Part shown: positions 45,270 to 50,904 of the stretch, piece by piece
How the letters are laid out: each line of letters starts with the position of its first letter
Position numbering within the stretch: the stretch's first letter is position 1
Source: Planctomycetota bacterium
GTDB taxonomy: Bacteria > Planctomycetota > UBA11346
Assembly: GCA_027859175.1 (NCBI GenBank)
Contig: JAQIBG010000329.1
Span: 1 to 50,904, forward strand
Reading direction: 5' to 3'
DNA: 50,904 nucleotides
Position numbers and translations under genes: made by a program
Notes under the pieces: generated by a model
Databases searched by the model: none
What the model saw: only the letters and a program-made list of their open reading frames with translations
Told to the model about the DNA's origin: nothing

Positions 45270-45974
45270 ATGCGTAATCGAGTGGTACTGATCACAGGGG
45301 CTTCATCGGGGATCGGCGCGGCCTGCGCCCGGGCTTTGGCCGAGTCGAGTAGACTGGCTTTGGTTGCGCGGCGCAAAGACCGGCTCGATGAAGTGGTGTC
45401 GGCGATAACAGACCTGGGCGGTGACGCCCTGGCGATTGATGCCGACTTGACCGCGCCTGGGGCCTGTGAGTCGGTGGTGGCACGGTGTCAGGAGGAGTTC
45501 GGCGGTCTGGACGCTTTGGTCAATAACGCCGGTGTGTTTAAAACCGCGAGTACGGCGTCTTTGACCCGTGACCACGTTCGCAGCCAGGTGCTGCTCAATC
45601 TGGAAGTGCCGATCATGCTGACCCATGCCGCGCTTCCCTTGCTGTGCAAGAATGGCGGCGGCAGCATTGTGAATGTGTCGAGTATCGCCGCGGTGAGCGC
45701 CTTTGCTGGCTGCGGGGTCTACGCTGCCACCAAGGCCGGCTTAGACGCCTGGTCGGCAAGCCTGCGCGAAGAACTGCGCGCGGATCATGTGCGCGTCAGC
45801 GTGGTGGTGCCAGGGGCAACCGATACCGAGGTGTGGGGCGAGGATTGCCCCTTCGACCGCAGTGGGATGGCGCGGGCTGAAGATGTGGCACGGTGCGTGC
45901 GCTTTGTTCTCGACGCACCAGCAAGTGCCGCGATTGACCGCATGGTGGTGATGCCGCCGGGTGGCGCACTGTAG
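45270..45974 (+). CDS. Short-chain dehydrogenase/reductase (SDR)
   Basis: NAD(P)-dependent oxidoreductase of 234 residues. The cofactor loop is TGASSGIG, with NNAG at the fourth strand and a catalytic YAATK (YxxxK) with the preceding serine (NVSSIAAVSA). The basic residues after strand 2 (RRKDRL) suggest NADP. The end is short, VVMPPGGAL. The substrate cannot be inferred. I start at the ATG at 45270 because the upstream in-frame residues (arginine-rich) are not part of the fold. Confidence 0.93.
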   Translation: MRNRVVLITGASSGIGAACARALAESSRLALVARRKDRLDEVVSAITDLGGDALAIDADLTAPGACESVVARCQEEFGGLDALVNNAGVFKTASTASLTRDHVRSQVLLNLEVPIMLTHAALPLLCKNGGGSIVNVSSIAAVSAFAGCGVYAATKAGLDAWSASLREELRADHVRVSVVVPGATDTEVWGEDCPFDRSGMARAEDVARCVRFVLDAPASAAIDRMVVMPPGGAL

Positions 45975-46051
45975 GGCTGTCAAGGTCAAGGCGGGCTTGC
46001 TGTCTTTACGGTTATAGCTATAGTCACTGGTCCAATTGTGACTCCCGGGCC

Positions 46052-48123
<2,072 letters not shown>

Positions 48124-48197
48124 TCAGAAATTAGTTCCATGGTCTGCGTCTCCCGCGGCATTTCTTTCGCTGCTGGTGCTGCGTTTGGCGACGCTGC

Positions 48198-48656
48198 TTA
48201 GGTTTCCAAACTGAGGGCAAGCAGCGCTCCGCCCTCATCAGCACAGAAGCCGCGTGTGTTCGCGTTGCTGGCTAGGTGTTCCCATTCTGCTTCGCTGAGA
48301 CTGGCGCCGTTTGGAGGCGAGAATTCACATACGCCGTGGCAGTCGGTGCGGCGGCCAACCAGCACCCCGGCAGCAATATTGGTGAGTTCGCCCAGTGCGG
48401 CCGCAGCGGTGGTGTGGTCAATCTCGGCTGGGTCCATCGCGAGCATGTCGCTGGCGATCGTGCAGCATAGTTCGAGGCTGGCGGCGATGGTGATGGTGCC
48501 GTTCATGGCGCCGCTGATGGCGACGGTGGCGGCAAGGGCAGGGCTGTCAGGTGGCGGCGTTGGGCCACAGCTGGGGTCAAGAAGGAGGAAGGCGGTTTCC
48601 TCGCACAGCGCACAAAATGCTTCGTCGATTTCTTCGGCTGCTAGGCGGTGATTCAT
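48198..48656 (-). CDS. CheX/CheC-type CheY phosphatase
   Basis: A 152-residue protein of the CheC/CheX/FliY phosphatase family, which dephosphorylates CheY-P. The single helix motif ELTNIAAGVLVG matches the E-x2-N catalytic signature. With one copy it is CheX-like rather than the double-copy CheC. The start is the ATG at 48656, in the cheY stop (4-bp overlap, ATGA); an ATG at 48665 would add three residues. It lies directly after cheY, fitting its job. No membrane part or other domain is present. Confidence 0.82.
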   Translation of the reverse strand: MNHRLAAEEIDEAFCALCEETAFLLLDPSCGPTPPPDSPALAATVAISGAMNGTITIAASLELCCTIASDMLAMDPAEIDHTTAAAALGELTNIAAGVLVGRRTDCHGVCEFSPPNGASLSEAEWEHLASNANTRGFCADEGGALLALSLET

Positions 48657-49036
48657 GGTGAACACTCCAAGTGCGCGGCGATGGCATCGCCCACCGATTC
48701 GGGCGTGAACGGTTTGCTCAGGAATTGGCGCACCCCGAGTTGCTTCAGTTCGGCCCGCCGTTCTTCGCTCCGGTCGCTGGAAATAACCACCACCGGCAGC
48801 GTGGCCAAGCGTTTGTCTGCGGCCAGTTGATGCAGCAGCGATATACCATCAAGTTCAGGCATGTGGAGGTCGCACAGCATCAAGTCAACCTGGTGCTCGG
48901 CCAGTTGGTCCAGTGCTTCGTTGCCGTTGCCGGCTTCAAGGATGGTTTCCACCGCCACGTGGGACAGCTCAAGACAACGAATGACAACGCGCCGGATGAT
49001 GTCGGAGTCGTCGACGACAAGAACAGTACGGCTCAT
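48653..49036 (-). CDS. Chemotaxis response regulator CheY-type
   Basis: Single-domain receiver of 127 residues: VVDDSDIIRRVV acidic pair, phospho-acceptor in LMLCDLHMPELDG, threonine/serine in VVISSD and lysine in LSKPFTPE. It is stand-alone, as in CheY, and would bind the flagellar switch or act as a phosphate sink. The gene overlaps the phosphatase gene by 4 bp and follows cheD by 21 bases. Confidence 0.93.
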   Translation of the reverse strand: MSRTVLVVDDSDIIRRVVIRCLELSHVAVETILEAGNGNEALDQLAEHQVDLMLCDLHMPELDGISLLHQLAADKRLATLPVVVISSDRSEERRAELKQLGVRQFLSKPFTPESVGDAIAAHLECSP

Positions 49037-49057
49037 GGGGTCTCCAGGTATCGCCTG

Positions 49058-49564
49058 TTAGAGTTCGGCGGTGGTGCCGTGGGAGCGGATGTCGAGGCGG
49101 CCGTCTCGAACGTGGAAATACATGGTACGGGGGTGACTGCCGCCCAGGTCGCTGGCGCTCAGGGCAATGGCGTTGCGCCACAGCACCTTGCGCAGTACTG
49201 CAATGTTGCGTTCGCCGATGCGGAAGCGGCCTTCTTCATCGAGGAGGCTGGACCCGCCGGCGGCTTTGACGACGAGTCGGTCGGCCTTGGCGCCGCGCGC
49301 GTAGAGGCCGTCTAGCAGGGCCAGCATGCCAGTGTCGGTAAACCGCGCTGGCCAGCTGGCGGCTTGTTTGGGATCTTGACGAGACAGGGGAATCTGCGCG
49401 TGCAGGAGGCCGGCCACGGCGGCTACCGGGTCAAAGGCGGCAACGCCAACGCAGGAGCCCAAGGAGTAGGTAGCGAGCACCTCAAATGGGTCGTCGCTGA
49501 TTGCCAATTCGCCAACGCCAACCGGGCGCAAGTAACGACCATCAGTGGCAAGCTGCGACTCCAT
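49058..49564 (-). CDS. cheD: Chemoreceptor glutamine deamidase CheD
   Basis: Deamidates receptor glutamines and modulates CheC/CheX activity; 168 residues. The catalytic cysteine is in TYSLGSCVGV, followed by the histidine in LLHAQIPLS and the VKAAGGSSL and RIGERNIAVLRK motifs. I use the ATG at 49564, which shares its A with the cheR stop (TGATG). A longer frame upstream would overlap cheR. It is in the normal order cheR-cheD-cheY. The end, DIRSHGTTAEL, is short. Confidence 0.94.
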   Translation of the reverse strand: MESQLATDGRYLRPVGVGELAISDDPFEVLATYSLGSCVGVAAFDPVAAVAGLLHAQIPLSRQDPKQAASWPARFTDTGMLALLDGLYARGAKADRLVVKAAGGSSLLDEEGRFRIGERNIAVLRKVLWRNAIALSASDLGGSHPRTMYFHVRDGRLDIRSHGTTAEL

Positions 49565-50385
49565 CAGTGTGGCGCCTTGCGATACACGGTGGGGCGCACG
49601 CATTGAAGGCCCGATAATTGCCCGGCTAGGCTTTCGGCGTGTCCAACAAACAGGTAGCCGCCGGGTCTGAGGAGGCGCGTTATCTCGGCGAGGAGCGCGC
49701 TACGCACGGTGTTGTCAAAATAAATCATCACGTTGCGGCAGAACACCACGTCGAGCGGACCGGTCATGGGGAATGGTGGCGACGACAGGTCGAGGCGGCG
49801 TGGCACCACCATGCGCTTGAGTTCATCGCGGACCTGAAACTCGGTCTTGTTGGCGATGAAGTAGCGTTGGCGCAAGGCTGGCGGTACGGCGGCGACACGT
49901 TCGGCTGTGTAGCTGCCGGCGCGGCACGCTGCGAGGGCCCGGGTTGAAATATCGGTGGCGAGGATCTTGCAGTCGCTGGCTGGCAGGCCGAGGGTTTCGC
50001 ATACGGTCATGGCGATGGTGTAGGGTTCTTCGCCGGTGCTTGAGGCGGCAGACCACAGACGGAAGCGTTGCTGCCCCGCTTGGTGCAGGCCCTGGAGGTA
50101 ATCGGCGAGAATGCCGAAGTGAATGGCTTCACGGAAAAATGAGGTGACGTTGGTGCTGACCGCGTCGAGAAGTTGAATCACCTCGTCGCTGTCTTCGCGC
50201 AGCAGGGCGAGATAGGCGCGGTGGTCGCTCAGGCCCAAGGTGCGGAGCCGCTTGCTCAGGCGGGCCCGCACCATGGTGAGTTTATGTGGCCCTAAGTTGA
50301 TGCCGCTGGCCTGGTAGACCAGGGCGCGAATGGCGTCGAAGGTCTCCTGGTCGAGGTCAGTTTCAGTAGGCATCGGGGCTGGCAT
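49564..50385 (-). CDS. cheR: Chemoreceptor methyltransferase CheR
   Basis: Transfers methyl groups from SAM to receptor glutamates; 273 residues. The N-terminal helical domain (ASGINLGPHKLTMVRARLSKRLR, STNVTSFFRE) is followed by the SAM domain with WSAASSTGEEPYTIAM, ILATDIS, and DVVFCRNVMIYFD. The start can be the ATG at 50385 or 50373. It follows the receptor gene by 3 bases and overlaps cheD by one. Confidence 0.96.
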   Translation of the reverse strand: MPAPMPTETDLDQETFDAIRALVYQASGINLGPHKLTMVRARLSKRLRTLGLSDHRAYLALLREDSDEVIQLLDAVSTNVTSFFREAIHFGILADYLQGLHQAGQQRFRLWSAASSTGEEPYTIAMTVCETLGLPASDCKILATDISTRALAACRAGSYTAERVAAVPPALRQRYFIANKTEFQVRDELKRMVVPRRLDLSSPPFPMTGPLDVVFCRNVMIYFDNTVRSALLAEITRLLRPGGYLFVGHAESLAGQLSGLQCVRPTVYRKAPH

Positions 50386-50388
50386 CGG

Positions 50389-50904
50389 TCAGAAGTCCGC
50401 GAAATCTTCGTCTGACAGCGGAATCGCCGCGTTCGGTTTGGCCGCTTGATTGGCGGCGGCATCCGGCTTGCGCGCTGGTGCCCGGGCTTGAGCAGGGCGT
50501 GAGAGGTGTGGTGCCATGGGATGGCTTGGCTTCCTGCTGCCGGCATTGCTGTTCGCATTACCGCCAACAATGCCGACCAAGTCGGCCACCATCTCGCCGA
50601 GTTCGCGCGATTGAGCCGCCAGTTCTTCGCTGGCCGAGGCCGATTCTTCGGCGTTGGCAGCGTTGGATTGGGTGACCTGATCCATCTGGGTGACCGCGGT
50701 GGTGACCTGGTCGATGCCCTGGGCTTGTTCGCGGCTGGCGGCGCTGACCTCGCTGATCAGTTGTGATACCTTGTTGACGGTGGTGACGATGGAGTCGAGC
50801 AGGGTGCTGACTTCTTCGGTGACTTTGACGCCATTGGTGGCCCGCGTTTGCGATTCTTCAATCAGGGCCGAGGTGTCTTTGGCGGCTTCGGCGCTGCGTT
50901 GCGC
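50389..50904 (-). CDS. Methyl-accepting chemotaxis protein, C-terminal part (cut by window edge)
   Basis: The last 171 residues of a chemoreceptor; the 5' part with sensor and transmembrane segments lies outside. The cytoplasmic coiled-coil end is recognisable: AQRSAEAAKDTSALIEES, then REQAQGIDQVTTAVTQMD and QSNAANAEESASASEEL. After the signalling coil comes a long alanine/proline/lysine-rich tail that ends SDEDFADF, with no NWETF-type CheR tether. It is the first visible gene of the leftward chemotaxis operon, 3 bases before cheR. cheA and cheW must lie further right or elsewhere. Confidence 0.92.
   Translation of the reverse strand, partial: AQRSAEAAKDTSALIEESQTRATNGVKVTEEVSTLLDSIVTTVNKVSQLISEVSAASREQAQGIDQVTTAVTQMDQVTQSNAANAEESASASEELAAQSRELGEMVADLVGIVGGNANSNAGSRKPSHPMAPHLSRPAQARAPARKPDAAANQAAKPNAAIPLSDEDFADF

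Noticed and set aside
46013-46042. TATAGCTATA palindrome and GTCAC/GTGAC repeat before the kinase gene as an operator
   Set aside because: Short and AT-rich; could be a plain promoter element. No regulator or second copy supports it.

Overview
The window looks like a chromosomal segment of a GC-rich, Gram-negative bacterium, most likely a planctomycete or a close relative in the PVC group. No marker gene proves this; the assignment is inference. It rests on the long MoxR / DUF58 / von Willebrand (VWA) / ABC-2 cluster, on a VWA protein whose second domain has an 'HTCEF' motif in place of the metal site (an arrangement I associate with planctomycetes), and on a sulfatase and glycoside hydrolases next to respiratory genes. 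Genes are densely packed and many start inside the stop codon of the previous gene (ATGA overlaps). The sequence is cut inside a tRNA-Lys at the left edge and inside a chemoreceptor gene at the right edge.

Layout. 1-511: truncated tRNA-Lys and non-coding DNA with short repeats. 0.5-8.8 kb: nitrate respiration. A leftward operon napD-napA-napB-unknown is head to head with a rightward set made of a tetrahaem cytochrome lipoprotein, a four-cluster Fe-S protein and an NrfD membrane protein that carries a bacteriohemerythrin domain at its C-terminus. moaA and moaD (molybdenum cofactor synthesis) follow. No napC, napG or napH is seen, so the cytochrome/Fe-S/NrfD set probably carries electrons from quinol to NapAB. 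8.8-10.6 kb: gene-poor DNA with two small coupled genes and a 160-bp palindromic MITE-like element. 10.6-16.3 kb: carbohydrate use, with a GH43 xylosidase-type enzyme, a small membrane protein, a LacI-type regulator with a perfect operator palindrome over its own start codon, and a large secreted clan-A-like glycoside hydrolase. 16.3-17.5 kb: a HI0933/YhiN flavoprotein.

17.7-40.4 kb: fifteen rightward genes, nearly all overlapping or a few bases apart. They are a coiled-coil membrane protein, an iron(III)-type ABC importer (binding protein, permease, ATPase), an NHL beta-propeller lipoprotein in frame with the ATPase, a two-VWA membrane protein, MoxR, DUF58, a BatA-type VWA protein, and two related modules that each pair a membrane-spanning ectodomain protein with an ABC-2 ATPase and ABC-2 permeases. 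This looks like one co-expressed envelope system whose function is not known.

40.4-47.1 kb: an AraC regulator divergent from a sulfatase, a secreted trypsin-like protease, a 38-bp perfect inverted repeat between convergent genes, argC, a short-chain dehydrogenase and a histidine kinase with a degenerate receiver tail. 47.1-50.9 kb: a leftward chemotaxis operon, mcp-cheR-cheD-cheY-cheX-cheB; cheA and cheW are not in view.
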